DNA of 64,000 nucleotides from Ammoniphilus oxalaticus (GCF_003609605.1 NZ_MCHY01000007.1:124001-188000), one strand, 5' to 3'; positions 52,787 to 62,858 are shown, counted from the stretch's first letter. Notes: generated by a model from the letters alone, not told the origin. A program made the numbers and translations.

Positions 52787-53057
52787 AAACCGCGCGCCCA
52801 TGTCCGAGTAGAATCAACCGAATATTCCAGAAGAAAGTTCACTCAGATCAAGCTGCCTCGCAGCGCGCAACAATTTTCACTTAGGGCTGCTTTCTTCCGA
52901 ACCTGACCCGATTCATGAATTGTTGCCGCGCGAGACTTGATCGTCATCGGCGCTTTCATCCGTTTTCCTCACTTGATTCACCCTCGCATAGGAGTTCAAT
53001 CCCGCTGGACGGATTGCGGGTTACAGGGCACCGTCAGCTCCCCATCTAGCGCGGTTT
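52787..53057 (-). ncRNA. scr: Signal recognition particle RNA, large Bacillus type (scRNA)
   Basis: A 271-nt RNA on the minus strand. Its ends pair (AAACCGCGC with GCGCGGTTT). The 5' part contains GATGGGGAGCTGACGGTGCC and CCCTGTAACCCGCAATCC, matching the Alu domain of Bacillus scRNA; domain IV reads GGTCAGGTTCGGAAGAAAGC with the GGAA tetraloop and AGCAGCC after it. Compared with the common CC-GGAA-GG, this has TC-GGAA-GA, a compensatory pair change. The RNA with Ffh and the HBsu-like protein targets membrane and secreted proteins. It lies outside its usual dnaX neighbourhood; 53058-53119 holds only promoter-like AT sequence. Confidence 0.92.
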
Positions 53058-53119
53058 ATAACGTAAACAGTTTGTTTTGTGGATTAACCTTACTATAACA
53101 TGCAAGAGCATAGATAACA

Positions 53120-54586
53120 TTAGTAGATGTCATCCACATTTTCCAAATCATCACCGTATTCAGCAATGATTGGTAACCACACCGTGAAAGTTGTCCCCTT
53201 GCCAAGTTCACTATGAACCGAGATCTTTCCATGATGCAACTTAACCAATTGCTGGACAATCGATAACCCAAGCCCAGTCCCTTTATTTGCTTTTGAACGG
53301 ACGCGATCCCCTTTAAAGAAACGCTCCCAGATTCTTTCCAAATCACCCGTTTCAATGCCTATCCCCGTATCTTTGATGTTAATTTTCAAATACTGTTCTT
53401 CACGGAGCACGAGCGCTTGCACATGACCTTTGGATGTGAATTTCACAGCATTCTGCAACAGGTTTTTAAATATTTGGGCGACGCGATCTCGATCGGCATA
53501 CACCATTGGTAACCCTGCCTCAGCTGTAATCTCTAGTTGCGTTTCCTTCGCATCGGCTTCAGGCTGAAATGCAAACATTAGTTTTTCCAATAAATCAACA
53601 ATATCAACAGGAGTTTTAAACAAGGTGATATCTTTATTTTCAAGTTTAATTAAGTCCATTAGATCTTCGACTAAACGATTAAGGTGCATCGTTTCTTGAT
53701 ACATCACTTGATAATAATGTTGGCGCGTTTCTTCCTCGCGAATAAGTCCATCCTGAAGCGCCTCCAAGAAACCTTGAATCGCTGTCAATGGTGTGCGTAG
53801 GTCATGTGAAATATTAGCTAAAAAGTCATTGCGAATCTTTTCTTCCCTTTTTAAATTCATTTCATCTTTTTCTACTTTTTCAGCTAATCGATTGACTGTT
53901 TTCGCCAAATCTGCCAACTCAGCAGGATTGTCAATTTCCAAGCGTTGGTGATAATTACCTTGTTCAATTTCCATCGCGGTGCGTTCAATATAGTGCAACG
54001 GTCTTGTAATCGACCACGATAAGTAAGAAACAATGGCAGTTGATAAAATGACTCCAAAAAGGATCGCCCAAAGAATCGTTTCGCGAATAAACACAAACGT
54101 TTGATTCAAACCCTCAACCGGGGCATGCAGCACAATTCCGCCGTAGATGTTCTTTTTTGCGCCCCAGGGTACAACCACTGAGATCATCGGCTTATTGAGG
54201 CCTTCGAAATGCAACTCTGACAAAACATCTTGTCCTTTTAAAGCTCGATCTACGATCCGCGGGGCAACTGATTTTCCGATAAACACTTCATCTTTCATTG
54301 AAGTTGCGATAATCTGCCCTTCTTTATCGAATACCCAAATCCGCGTATCAAAGGATTGATCGAGAAGCGCCAACATTTCGATCGTTTTTTCATCAATATT
54401 TTCGTGTCGTTGAATCGTCGCATTAACCCTTTTGGCCTTACGCACAAGTTCTTCTTGGGTTTGCGTATACATATAATCTTTTGTTAACCATGAAATAGAA
54501 AACCCGACAACTCCAAGTCCAATGAGGAGTGTCACCAAAAAACTGATCAGGATCCGCCTAAATAAAGTTTTGTTGAACCATTTCAA
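53120..54586 (-). CDS. Sensor histidine kinase, ResE/PhoR-like
   Basis: 488-aa membrane kinase: membrane segments at about 10-32 and 168-192, an extracellular Cache-like sensor (35-165, with TRIWVFDKEGQIIATS), a HAMP domain (190-242), HisKA with His261 in LANISHDLRTPLTAI, and HATPase_c with N-box FKNLLQNAVKF and G2 GTGLGLSI. ATG 54586 overlaps the regulator stop (ATGA). The pair resembles ResDE/PhoPR in layout, but the signal is not deducible. Confidence 0.9.
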   Translation of the reverse strand: MKWFNKTLFRRILISFLVTLLIGLGVVGFSISWLTKDYMYTQTQEELVRKAKRVNATIQRHENIDEKTIEMLALLDQSFDTRIWVFDKEGQIIATSMKDEVFIGKSVAPRIVDRALKGQDVLSELHFEGLNKPMISVVVPWGAKKNIYGGIVLHAPVEGLNQTFVFIRETILWAILFGVILSTAIVSYLSWSITRPLHYIERTAMEIEQGNYHQRLEIDNPAELADLAKTVNRLAEKVEKDEMNLKREEKIRNDFLANISHDLRTPLTAIQGFLEALQDGLIREEETRQHYYQVMYQETMHLNRLVEDLMDLIKLENKDITLFKTPVDIVDLLEKLMFAFQPEADAKETQLEITAEAGLPMVYADRDRVAQIFKNLLQNAVKFTSKGHVQALVLREEQYLKINIKDTGIGIETGDLERIWERFFKGDRVRSKANKGTGLGLSIVQQLVKLHHGKISVHSELGKGTTFTVWLPIIAEYGDDLENVDDIY

Positions 54587-55287
54587 TCTGATTCAACCTC
54601 AAACTTATATCCGACCCCCCACATCGTCCGAATAAAATCGGTCTTCAGACCAGACAGGTGTTTCCGAATTTTTTTAATATGGACATCAATCGTTCGAACA
54701 TCGCCAAAGAAATCATAGCCCCAAATTTGCTCTAGCAACTGTTCCCTCGAAAAAACGTGACCGGGGGATTTCGCCAAGCAAACGAGTAAATCAAATTCTT
54801 TGGGTCGAAAAGATAGTTTTTCTCCATTTGCAATCACTTCTCGACGTGAAATATCAATCGTTAATTCATCAAATCCGAGCACCTTTACACCATCATCCGT
54901 CTCAGGTTTCGTTTCTTTGACTTGCATTCTACGAAAGATAGCCTTCATCCGAGCGACGAGCTCTCGGGGACTGAACGGTTTACTCATATAGTCATCGGCG
55001 CCCAATTCGAGACCGAGAATTCGATCAATCTCCTCGTCCTTCGCAGTTAACATGATTATCGGCACATCTGAGTTTTTGCGAATTTCTCGACAAACATCAA
55101 ATCCATCAAGCCCAGGCATCATCACATCTAAGATGATTAAATCTAGTTCATGGCTTGTCGCTAATTCAAGCGCTGTTTTTCCATTATCCGCTTCAAGCAA
55201 ATCGATCTGTTGTTGCTCAAAATACAGGCGAATAATCTCACGAACATTTGGATCGTCATCAGCGAGCAATACCTTGCTAGTTACCAC
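54583..55287 (-). CDS. OmpR-family response regulator, ResD-like
   Basis: 234-aa regulator with the receiver acidic pocket LADDDPN, phospho-Asp in LIILDVMMPGLDG, and Lys in MSKPFSPREL, followed by a winged helix with FRPKEFDLL and IDVHIKKIRKHL. GTG 55287 follows GAGGAGG by nine bases; an upstream in-frame start has no ribosome site. First gene of the pair with the kinase. Confidence 0.92.
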   Translation of the reverse strand: MVTSKVLLADDDPNVREIIRLYFEQQQIDLLEADNGKTALELATSHELDLIILDVMMPGLDGFDVCREIRKNSDVPIIMLTAKDEEIDRILGLELGADDYMSKPFSPRELVARMKAIFRRMQVKETKPETDDGVKVLGFDELTIDISRREVIANGEKLSFRPKEFDLLVCLAKSPGHVFSREQLLEQIWGYDFFGDVRTIDVHIKKIRKHLSGLKTDFIRTMWGVGYKFEVESD

Positions 55288-55374
55288 TGATAGCAGCCTC
55301 CTCACTCATGAAAAATGTTACTAGATTATTATACCATACGTTACTAGATTTGCTTTGAAGCGGTGTTAAAAAAC

Positions 55375-55397
55375 CAAAAAAGACTTCCGCAGAAGTC
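55375..55397 (-). terminator. Terminator after the 70-aa gene
   Basis: GACTTC and GAAGTC around four bases, T6 on the minus strand. Confidence 0.75.
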
Positions 55398-55399
55398 CC

Positions 55400-55612
55400 C
55401 TAGAAAAGTCGTTCATGTTTTTTGAACCAGTCGTTTAGATTTTTATAGCACTTTATAGTGTGAAGGAGGGTACCTGAGGTTTCATTGGCGGGACGGGTCA
55501 TATAAATGTTAACCGATTGTTCTGGGTCTCTGAATTTTAATAACCACTTTGTCTTTTTCTCTGTACGATATAGGAGTTCTAATTGTTCAGCTTTTAATTG
55601 TTGTAATTCCAT
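55400..55612 (-). CDS. Small protein of unknown function, 70 aa
   Basis: 70-aa soluble protein beginning MELQQLKAEQLELLYRTEK, with an alternating basic/hydrophobic strand region (KTKWLLKFRDPEQSVNIYM) and a C-terminal helix WFKKHERLF. ATG 55612 has AAGGATGG upstream; a longer in-frame reading from 55654 is less likely. No family is recognised. Confidence 0.62.
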   Translation of the reverse strand: MELQQLKAEQLELLYRTEKKTKWLLKFRDPEQSVNIYMTRPANETSGTLLHTIKCYKNLNDWFKKHERLF

Positions 55613-55677
55613 GCTATGTTCACCATCCTTTTCATTCTCCTCCCTCAACCACATCTAAAAATTTGTCTATCTAGATG

Positions 55678-55708
55678 AAAACGCCCATCCCGCAAGGGAC
55701 GGGCGTTT
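55678..55708 (-). terminator. Terminator after the acidic lipoprotein gene
   Basis: AAACGCCCGTCCC and GGGATGGGCGTTTT around a four-base loop. Confidence 0.85.
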
Positions 55709-55718
55709 AAGTATGTTA

Positions 55719-55994
55719 TTATTGCTCTTCTTCTTCAGTATCCGCGTCAGCATCTGTTTCCGCGTCATCAGCGTCAGCGTCTGTCTCAGCATCTGCATCT
55801 TCAGCGTCCTCTTCGTCAATTCCATCGCCTGTTGTTGGAACACTGTCATTCTCATCTGTTTCTACATCATCTAGGCCAGTTACATCTTCGATTTGCTCAT
55901 CATCTGTTGGCTCCTCAGTTGTTCCTCCTGATGAACATGCCGCTAAACTTAAAGCTAATACAGACGCTAAACCTAACTTATATAATTTTTTCAT
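55719..55994 (-). CDS. Very acidic small lipoprotein with Asp/Ala repeats
   Basis: 91-aa protein with a lipoprotein signal ending in LSLAACSSGG (lipid Cys23). The mature part is almost entirely Asp, Glu, Ala and Thr, with a repeated ‘ETDADAD’ motif in the last 35 residues and a Glu-rich end. It has the look of a flexible surface linker or cation-binding protein. ATG 55994 follows AAAGGGG. Function unknown. Confidence 0.72.
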   Translation of the reverse strand: MKKLYKLGLASVLALSLAACSSGGTTEEPTDDEQIEDVTGLDDVETDENDSVPTTGDGIDEEDAEDADAETDADADDAETDADADTEEEEQ

Positions 55995-56176
55995 TTTCGA
56001 TAAATCCCCTTTCAACAACTTTGTTTGTTGCCTTCAATTATCATAATAGGTTAGAATTGTAAACGCGCTGTATCCAAAGCTTGACCTTTCTGTGATCTTT
56101 TTATGATCTTTTTATGACCATCTCCAGTTTGTTGTCGAAATTTGTCGGAATGGGTGAATCTAAGCTGAATATATAA

Positions 56177-56220
56177 AAACTGGCCTGTAAGTGTCTTTGC
56201 AACGACTCCAGGCCAGTTCC
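56177..56220. terminator. Terminator downstream of hemH
   Basis: AACTGGCCTG and CAGGCCAGTT arms, flanked by A5 and followed by T8 after a short gap. Confidence 0.78.
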
Positions 56221-56231
56221 TTTTTTTTCAC

Positions 56232-57152
56232 TTATATATTTAATTGTTTCAGGACAGCTTGAGCTAGCGCTTCAATGTATAACGGATCCGTATTTAATGA
56301 TTTTGTTCGCACAAATTGCATATTCAACTCTTCCGCAACTTGTTTACACTCGATATCGAGATCATACAAAATTTCGAGGTGATCACTTACAAACCCGGTC
56401 GCGCAAATAATCAAATTGTCCGTTCCCGCCTCTTTTAGCTCTCGCATCCGATCCAAAATATCTGGACCAAGCCAAGGCACATTCGTTTGCGCGGCGCTTT
56501 GCCAGCCTGTTTCCCAATTTTCAAGTTGCAATTGTTCAGCAATCGCTTCCGCTGTTTCTCTCAATTGGTCTACATATGGATCGTTCATCTCCACAATCTT
56601 TTCTGGCAGACTGTGGGCCGTGAAAACAACTTTTACAGCTTGACGATCATCAAATGATTGGAAAGCTTCTTCCACTCTTTCAACAAGGGCTTGGATATAT
56701 GTAGGCTCTAAATGATACTGATTGACAGACGTAAGTTCCACGCTATGTTTCTGAGCGGCTTCACTTGCTGTTTTATTGTACCCACCAACGCTCATTACGG
56801 AATAATGTGGCGCTAACACAATCGAAACCGCTTTTTTAATTCCGTCTTTAGCCATCTCTTCTACAGCGGTCTCAATAAACGGCGGCGCGTGTCTCATTCC
56901 CATGTAGGCCTTAAACTCATACTCCTCTGACGTTTCATTCAACTTTGCTTCTAGGTGTTCGACTTGGCCCCTTGTAATTACTTTTAAAGGTGAAATTCCA
57001 CCAATGGCATTGTAGCGATCCAAAAGATCTTGCAGTTGTTCTGGGCTTGGCGGTCTTCCCCTGCGGATATGTGTATAATAGGCTTCCACATCATCAAGGC
57101 TTGGCGGCGTGCCGTAAGCCATCACGAGTAAGCCGATCGTTTGCTTTGACAT
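56232..57152 (-). CDS. hemH: Ferrochelatase (coproporphyrin type in Bacillales)
   Basis: 306-aa enzyme inserting Fe2+ into (copro)porphyrin. Signature segments are LLVMAYGTPPSLDDVEAYYTHIRRGR, YMGMRHAPPFIETAV, VVFTAHSLPEKI with the catalytic His, and the C-terminal CATGFVSDHLEILYDLD (shortened in places). It has no C-terminal membrane segment. It lies 21 bases after hemE. The usual third gene hemY is absent; a terminator follows instead. The organism must encode coproporphyrinogen oxidase elsewhere. Confidence 0.95.
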   Translation of the reverse strand: MSKQTIGLLVMAYGTPPSLDDVEAYYTHIRRGRPPSPEQLQDLLDRYNAIGGISPLKVITRGQVEHLEAKLNETSEEYEFKAYMGMRHAPPFIETAVEEMAKDGIKKAVSIVLAPHYSVMSVGGYNKTASEAAQKHSVELTSVNQYHLEPTYIQALVERVEEAFQSFDDRQAVKVVFTAHSLPEKIVEMNDPYVDQLRETAEAIAEQLQLENWETGWQSAAQTNVPWLGPDILDRMRELKEAGTDNLIICATGFVSDHLEILYDLDIECKQVAEELNMQFVRTKSLNTDPLYIEALAQAVLKQLNI

Positions 57153-57172
57153 CCCTCGTTCGACTTCCCTTC

Positions 57173-58216
57173 TTATCTGTTTTTGATCACAGACGCGCTG
57201 TATTCATGGATAAATTCAGTTAATCTTCTTAACATGTCTCCAGGAACCTCAGGGAAAATCCCATGACCGAGATTAAATACAAAACCAGGTTTTTCAAGCC
57301 CTTGGTCAATGATTTGTTTCGCTTTTTCTTCTAGAACAGGCCATGGAGCCAACAATGTTCCTGGATCGAGATTTCCTTGAATAGCAAATTTCTCTCCGAC
57401 GCGCTTACGTCCTTCGGGAATGGTCACACGCCAATCTAAGCCGATTACCTCTGTGTCATATTCACTCCATAATGGCAGTAATTCGCCTGAAGCAACGCCA
57501 AAATATATTTTCGGCGCTGGTAAATCTTTTAATTCAGTGAAGATGCGTTGCATCGTTGGATAAACATACTTGGTATAGTCTTGCGCGGATAATGCTCCAA
57601 CCCAACTATCGAAAATTTGAACCGCTTTTGCTCCCGCGTCTACTTGGGCTCTTAAATACGTAATAATCATGTCAGCTAGCTTGTCCATGAGGCTCGTCCA
57701 AACTTCTGGATGACTATACATCAACTGTTTTGTGCGGATGTAGTTACGCGAAGGTCCGCCTTCAACGATGTAGCTAGCCAATGTGAACGGCGCGCCTGTA
57801 AAGCCGATCAGCGGCACTTTCAGTTCTCGAGCCAAAATTTTAATCGTTTCTAGGACGTAAGGCAAATCTTCCTCGGGTTCAAGGGCGCGTAAACTCGCAA
57901 TATCTTCCGCCGTTCGATAAGGCGTTTCGAGTACGGGTCCTCTATTTTCAATAATATCGTATTTGACGCCCATCGGCCCTAGCGGGACCATAATGTCTGA
58001 GAATAAAATGGCTGCGTCTACACCTAGCTGCTGCACTGGCAAAATCGTCACTTCAGCGCACAACTCAGGTATTTTACAAATTTCCAATAAGGAATATTTT
58101 TTTCTAATCTCACGATATTCCGATTGATATCGTCCTGCTTGACGCATATACCAAACTGGCGTATGGTCAACTTCTTGTTTTAAACACGCTTTTAAAAAAG
58201 TATCGTTAAAAGTCAT
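57173..58216 (-). CDS. hemE: Uroporphyrinogen decarboxylase
   Basis: 347-aa haem-pathway enzyme, decarboxylating uroporphyrinogen III to coproporphyrinogen III. The hallmark PVWYMRQAGRYQSEYR is at residues 20-35, with AILFSDIMVPLGPMG, FTGAPFTLASY and the FNLGHGIFPEVP C-terminal motif. It opens the hemEH operon. About 180 bp of non-coding sequence lie between it and the next minus-strand gene. Confidence 0.96.
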   Translation of the reverse strand: MTFNDTFLKACLKQEVDHTPVWYMRQAGRYQSEYREIRKKYSLLEICKIPELCAEVTILPVQQLGVDAAILFSDIMVPLGPMGVKYDIIENRGPVLETPYRTAEDIASLRALEPEEDLPYVLETIKILARELKVPLIGFTGAPFTLASYIVEGGPSRNYIRTKQLMYSHPEVWTSLMDKLADMIITYLRAQVDAGAKAVQIFDSWVGALSAQDYTKYVYPTMQRIFTELKDLPAPKIYFGVASGELLPLWSEYDTEVIGLDWRVTIPEGRKRVGEKFAIQGNLDPGTLLAPWPVLEEKAKQIIDQGLEKPGFVFNLGHGIFPEVPGDMLRRLTEFIHEYSASVIKNR

Positions 58217-58360
58217 TGAAAAATCCTCATTTCTATCATTTTAAGATCTTCTCAATATATTATGAATGTTTTACAAACATTTAACAAGGTGATTGATGTT
58301 ATCATCTGTGACACCTTTTCAACAATAATCACATTATCAACGTTTTTTAATGAATATGTA

Positions 58361-58382
58361 AAGACGACCATAAGGTCGCCTT
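58361..58382 (-). terminator. Hairpin after the 59-aa gene
   Basis: Minus-strand GGCGACC and GGTCGTC around TTAT, followed by TTTAC. The T run is short. Confidence 0.5.
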
Positions 58383-58396
58383 ATCAATCTTCCATA

Positions 58397-58576
58397 TTAT
58401 ACCGTATATTTCCCCGTTCTCGTATCATAAGGTCCCGGATGCGGTACAACGGGCGCCTCTATCTTTTCTGGCGTATCCGCTGTGCGTGTTTCGTGTAAAC
58501 GCGTCGCGCCCGCTGATCGGGTTCCTATATCGCGTAGTTGAGGATCGAGTTGTTTAGCCTTTTTCTTGTTGTCCAT
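58397..58576 (-). CDS. Small basic protein of unknown function, 59 aa
   Basis: A 59-aa frame from ATG 58576, beginning MDNKKKAKQLDPQLRD and ending GPYDTRTGKYTV. It is rich in charged residues, Pro and Thr, and probably unstructured. AGGGATGATC lies upstream. No family is recognised. Confidence 0.55.
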   Translation of the reverse strand: MDNKKKAKQLDPQLRDIGTRSAGATRLHETRTADTPEKIEAPVVPHPGPYDTRTGKYTV

Positions 58577-58742
58577 CTGGTGATCATCCCTCTCGCTTTT
58601 TTGATCAAAATCATACAGAATGATCTTGATCTTCTTTATCCTGCGCGTATAGGCTTAAAATAAATCTGTTAATTATTATCGATATCCAAAAATATCCAAA
58701 ACAAGCGTAATCAGGTATAATAGGTTGTGGGGGTGTGTTCGA

Positions 58743-59054
58743 GTGAAATTTAAATTTGAATATAATGAAAAGATTGAATTAGAGAAGCCGCTCATCCTCG
58801 TTCCTATGGAACGATGGAATCAGCGGGAGATAGATGAGTATTATGGAAAAGCGCGCAAGATCAGCGCCCAAATCCCATCAAGAATTCGGCAATTAGATGA
58901 ACAGTACATGGAAAAATATGAATCATTGCAGCTAAATCCGGATGATTTTTTTGAAATCATGGAAGAGCTGAATGGAATATCTAGTAAAATTAGCGAATTG
59001 AATGCGCTTTATTTAAAAATTGAAGGAAAGCATTTACAGTCAGACAAAAAATAA
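58743..59054 (+). CDS. Small helical protein of unknown function, 103 aa
   Basis: 103-aa soluble protein. A strand-rich start (KFKFEYNEKIELEKPLILV) is followed by two long helices with heptad-like spacing around IDEYYGKARKISAQI and FFEIMEELNGISSKISEL. GTG 58743 follows GGGGGTG by seven bases. No named family is recognised; the helical pattern resembles small regulators of the YlbF type. Confidence 0.66.
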   Translation: MKFKFEYNEKIELEKPLILVPMERWNQREIDEYYGKARKISAQIPSRIRQLDEQYMEKYESLQLNPDDFFEIMEELNGISSKISELNALYLKIEGKHLQSDKK

Positions 59055-59058
59055 TGAA

Positions 59059-59102
59059 ATCAGGCTAATCTCATTTCGGTTGCGAAACAAGATTAGCCTG
59101 AT
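59059..59102. terminator. Bidirectional terminator
   Basis: ATCAGGCTAATCT and AGATTAGCCTGAT, a perfect 13-bp stem. Confidence 0.72.
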
Positions 59103-59108
59103 CCGAAG

Positions 59109-59246
59109 TCACTCTATATCGTCAAAATCATGCGGGCTCAGGATTGTGGCGCTTAAATAATCGTCCGGATCATCTCCAGAGAAACACAGGTTACAAACTC
59201 CCCCATATAAGATCGCTGAGGTCCCGCAGCATGAACACCTTTCCAT
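59109..59246 (-). CDS. Small cysteine-rich zinc-ribbon protein, 45 aa
   Basis: 45-aa protein, RCSCCGTS and GGVCNLCFSGD giving two CxxC knuckles, with an acidic C-terminal tail ending FDDIE. ATG 59246 follows AGGGAGGAG. A zinc site is likely; the role is unknown. Confidence 0.65.
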   Translation of the reverse strand: MERCSCCGTSAILYGGVCNLCFSGDDPDDYLSATILSPHDFDDIE

Positions 59247-59335
59247 GGTGACTCCTCCCTTTCCTATCCTGGTCTTTAGTATATGGAGGCCCTGCCGGTT
59301 ACATGTCTGGTAAAAAAGGAGAATTCGCCGGCGCT

Positions 59336-61780
59336 TTAACCGATCACAATATTGACAAGTCGTCCAGGCACGGCAATACACTTTCGTACTTGTTTGCCCG
59401 CAAGCGCAGCTTGAACAGAATCAAGGGCCAGCGCTTGTTCCTTCATACTTTCCTGATCCGCGTCAGCAGCAAGCATCATCCGTTCTTTGATTTTTCCGTT
59501 GACTTGGACGACTATTTCTACTTCTTTTTCAACGGTCAACTCTTCGTTATACTCAGGCCAAGGCTCATAAGCCAGTGTTTCCGCATGTCCCAATCGATAC
59601 CACAACTCTTCCGCAACATGCGGAGCAAATGGAGAGAGGAGTTTCACAAACGCTTCCATCGCGGACTTTGGTAACACAGTTTCCCGATTGGCCTCATTAA
59701 CAAACACCATCAGCGCGCTAATCGCTGTGTTAAAACGAAGACCATCAATATCATGCGTCACTGTTTTAATTGTTTTGTGAAGCGTTTGCTGGAACGAAGC
59801 AGAACCTTCTCCATCTTGGATCTTTACGTTAAGTTGTTGGTTATCTTGAATAAACAAACGCCAAACACGATTGATAAATCGATATGACCCTTCCACTCCT
59901 TGGTCATTCCACGGTTTTGAAGCTTCCAACGGACCCATAAACATTTCATATATGCGTAACGTATCCGCTCCGTATGCCTCTACAATATCGTCTGGATTGA
60001 CAACGTTTCCACGCGATTTACTCATCTTCTCATTATTTTTACCAAGGATCATCCCTTGGTTCACTAACTTTTGAAATGGTTCTTTCGTTTCGACGATGCC
60101 AAGATCATACAACACTTTATGCCAAAACCGGGCGTAAAGAAGATGCAAAACAGCGTGCTCTGCGCCACCGATGTATAGGTCAACAGGTAACCAGGCCTGT
60201 TGTTTCTCTTTTGAACAAAGTTCCTGATCATTCTTTGGATCGATAAAACGCAAATAATACCAGCAACTTCCCGCCCATTGCGGCATCGTGTTCGTTTCGC
60301 GCTTGGCCTTCATCCCTGTTTCAGGATCAATCGTGTTCACCCACTCTTCGATATTCGCTAGCGGGGATTCACCTGTCCCAGAAGGTCGGATGGCATCCGT
60401 TTCCGGCAGGGTTAACGGCAGCTGATCCTCAGGCACCGGCTTCATCGTTCCATCTTCAAGATGCAAGATTGGAATCGGTTCTCCCCAATAACGTTGGCGA
60501 CTAAACAACCAATCACGCAAACGGTAAGTTACCTTTTTCTTCCCTTTATTATTTTCCTCTAACCAAGTGATCATCTTCGTAATTGCTTCCTGATTGGTTA
60601 AGCCATTCAGAAACTCGGAATTTACATGCGGACCGTCCCCGATATAAGGCCCTTCTTCCAAGTTGCCTCCCGAAACAACTTCAACAATCGGCAAATTAAA
60701 CTGAGTGGCAAACTCCCAGTCTCGTTGATCATGCCCCGGCACAGCCATAATCGCGCCCGTCCCATAGCTAATCAACACATAATCCGCGACCCAAACGGGA
60801 ACTTTTGCCCCATTTACAGGATTGATTGCGTAAGCTCCTGTGAAAACGCCTGACTTGTCTTTCGCTAAATCCGTTCGCTCCAGGTCTGTTTTATGGGCCG
60901 CAGAATCTACATAAGCCTGCACTGCCTGCTTTTGCTCCGCAGTCGTAATCACATCAACTAGTTTATGTTCTGGAGCGATGACACAGTAAGTGGCCCCGAA
61001 CAACGTGTCAGGCCTCGTTGTAAATACGTCTAGTTTTTGATCGGGATGACCGTCAATTAAAAATGAAAGTTCAGCACCTTCCGATTTGCCGATCCAATTG
61101 CGTTGCATGTCTTTGATGCTTTCGGACCAATCTAAATCCTCCAGATCATCCAATAGGCGATCCGCGTAAGCTGTAATCCGCAGCACCCATTGTCTCATCG
61201 GTTTCCGAATAACGGGATGTCCGCCGCGTTCGCTTTTGCCGTCGATCACTTCCTCATTAGCGAGCACGGTTCCTAAAGCGGGACACCAATTGACAGGAAC
61301 TTCATCAACATAGGCGAGGCCCTTCTTATAAAGTTGGATAAAGATCCATTGCGTCCATTTATAATAGTCTGGATCTGTAGTGGAGAATTCACGATCCCAG
61401 TCATAAGAAAAGCCTAGCGACTTAATTTGACGTCTAAAATTGTCTATATTTATTTTCGTAATTTCCCGCGGGTGTTCCCCCGTATCTAAAGCGTGCTGCT
61501 CCGCAGGCAGTCCAAACGCGTCCCAGCCCATCGGATGCAGAACCTGGTAGCCGCGCATTCTTTTGTATCTCGAAATAATATCTGTTGCCGTATATCCTTC
61601 GGGATGACCAACATGCAGCCCTGACCCCGATGGATAAGGAAACATATCTAACGCGTAAAATTTTGGCTTATGTTCGTCTTCCACCAATTTAAACGTTTTA
61701 TTATCTTCCCAATAACGTTGCCATTTTTGTTCTATTTTCTGATGGTCATAGGTGGTCGTAACTTTTTCACTCGAGCTCAT
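59336..61780 (-). CDS. leuS: Leucyl-tRNA synthetase
   Basis: 814-aa class I synthetase, close to the usual 800-805 aa of Bacillales. HIGH-like motif [16 protein letters not shown] near residue 50, the CP1 editing domain with [12 protein letters not shown] near 245, and [12 protein letters not shown] near 580 are all present. ATG 61780 follows GGAGG; an in-frame ATG upstream (61807) has none. Controlled by the T-box leader described next. Confidence 0.97.
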   Translation of the reverse strand: MSSSEKVTTTYDHQKIEQKWQRYWEDNKTFKLVEDEHKPKFYALDMFPYPSGSGLHVGHPEGYTATDIISRYKRMRGYQVLHPMGWDAFGLPAEQHALDTGEHPREITKINIDNFRRQIKSLGFSYDWDREFSTTDPDYYKWTQWIFIQLYKKGLAYVDEVPVNWCPALGTVLANEEVIDGKSERGGHPVIRKPMRQWVLRITAYADRLLDDLEDLDWSESIKDMQRNWIGKSEGAELSFLIDGHPDQKLDVFTTRPDTLFGATYCVIAPEHKLVDVITTAEQKQAVQAYVDSAAHKTDLERTDLAKDKSGVFTGAYAINPVNGAKVPVWVADYVLISYGTGAIMAVPGHDQRDWEFATQFNLPIVEVVSGGNLEEGPYIGDGPHVNSEFLNGLTNQEAITKMITWLEENNKGKKKVTYRLRDWLFSRQRYWGEPIPILHLEDGTMKPVPEDQLPLTLPETDAIRPSGTGESPLANIEEWVNTIDPETGMKAKRETNTMPQWAGSCWYYLRFIDPKNDQELCSKEKQQAWLPVDLYIGGAEHAVLHLLYARFWHKVLYDLGIVETKEPFQKLVNQGMILGKNNEKMSKSRGNVVNPDDIVEAYGADTLRIYEMFMGPLEASKPWNDQGVEGSYRFINRVWRLFIQDNQQLNVKIQDGEGSASFQQTLHKTIKTVTHDIDGLRFNTAISALMVFVNEANRETVLPKSAMEAFVKLLSPFAPHVAEELWYRLGHAETLAYEPWPEYNEELTVEKEVEIVVQVNGKIKERMMLAADADQESMKEQALALDSVQAALAGKQVRKCIAVPGRLVNIVIG

Positions 61781-61904
61781 CTTTAAACCTCCAACTTTTT
61801 TTAACATTTTATACTATCAATAGCTTTATTAAGCAGTTTAAATCACTGGATATCATTTTAAAAAACGCGTCTTAAGTAAGACCACAAGCTTGTCCAATAA
61901 CCGA

Positions 61905-62160
61905 AAATAGAGCCCCCCATCCATAGCTTTCGCTAGGGACGAGAGGCTCTGTTTATCGCTCCCGCGGTACCACCCTAATTAGTACAGTGTACTCACTCAA
62001 ACAGTCCTTAACGCGGAAAACGGCAGACTCAGAATCATTAAAAATGGATGGATCATCTGCGGCTCTGAGGTAAGTTCCACGCCTTTCGGATTGACTCGCA
62101 CCATCCGTCAACTCTCTGAACCTGATCGGAACCGTGTACTAGTCCTCTTCTACGCCTTTG
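61905..62160 (-). promoter_or_regulatory. T-box leader of leuS with terminator
   Basis: On the minus strand the 3' part contains the T-box AATTAGGGTGGTACCGCGGG (61980-61961), then a terminator with AGAGCC and GGCTCT outer pairs (61952-61907) and a T-rich end. Stem I begins near AGAAGAGGACTAGTA and contains the AGAGAGTT and GGTGCGAG elements; the specifier loop GGAACTTACC puts a CTT leucine codon at 62074-62072. Uncharged tRNA-Leu should bind and prevent termination. Position 61781-61904 has no other feature. Confidence 0.92.
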
Positions 62161-62315
62161 CAAAATATAGTTCAAACGAATAGTTTCATTTTATGATTCA
62201 GATCAAAGGATGTCAATATCCTTTCAGAAGATATTCTATTTATCGCCATATTTATCATTCATTAAACATCAAAAATTCCGTATAACGCGCTTGTAACCTT
62301 GCCCGTCCACTTTTA

Positions 62316-62324
62316 TGCTATAAT
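62316..62324 (+). promoter_or_regulatory. Extended -10 promoter element upstream of the 144-aa protein gene
   Basis: TGCTATAAT ends at 62324, an extended -10; the -35 region is weak. The gap between the leuS T-box and this gene (62161-62423) is otherwise empty. Confidence 0.5.
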
Positions 62325-62423
62325 AAACACCGATAGATTTGAAACGTGAGGAGCGCGTCGGAAGGTTCCAAGAAATTCCATAAAAAGTTTGACTAGAAGT
62401 ATTGAGAAAGCGGTGATTATGAT

Positions 62424-62858
62424 ATGTCATCTATTTTTGGTTCATTTATTGTATTTTGGATGTTTGGACTCGCCTTTATTATGATGATTGGCGGTTTCTT
62501 TATGTTTCGAAAGTTTTTAAAATCAATGCCGAAACAAGACGGAAAATCGGAGTTGGATTGGCAAGACTACTATATAGATCAGACGCGCGCGCTTTGGTCA
62601 GAAGAAGGATTGCAATTGCTGAATGAGCTCGTGCATCCTGTTCCAGAACTGTTTAGGGATGTGGCGCGAAGGACGATTGCCGCAAAGATCGGAAAATTAG
62701 CGATTGAGGAAAATGCTGAATCAATTGATCAAAATCTTATTATTAAAGGTTATATTATAGCGACCCCTGCTCGAGATCATCGATTCTTAGTGAAAACGTT
62801 GAAAGAAAAACAAATTGACTTCTCACCGTTCAGAGAACATCTGAAGATAAAGGTATAA
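62424..62858 (+). CDS. Single-helix membrane protein of unknown function
   Basis: 144-aa protein with one N-terminal membrane helix (residues 7-27, rich in Phe, Met and Gly) and a cytoplasmic part of about 110 residues ending in FREHLKIKV. The region VARRTIAAKIGKLAIEENAE suggests a small helical domain similar to that of DUF2621-type proteins seen in Bacillus, but this is a weak resemblance. ATG 62424 has a poor ribosome site. A terminator follows. Confidence 0.6.
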   Translation: MSSIFGSFIVFWMFGLAFIMMIGGFFMFRKFLKSMPKQDGKSELDWQDYYIDQTRALWSEEGLQLLNELVHPVPELFRDVARRTIAAKIGKLAIEENAESIDQNLIIKGYIIATPARDHRFLVKTLKEKQIDFSPFREHLKIKV

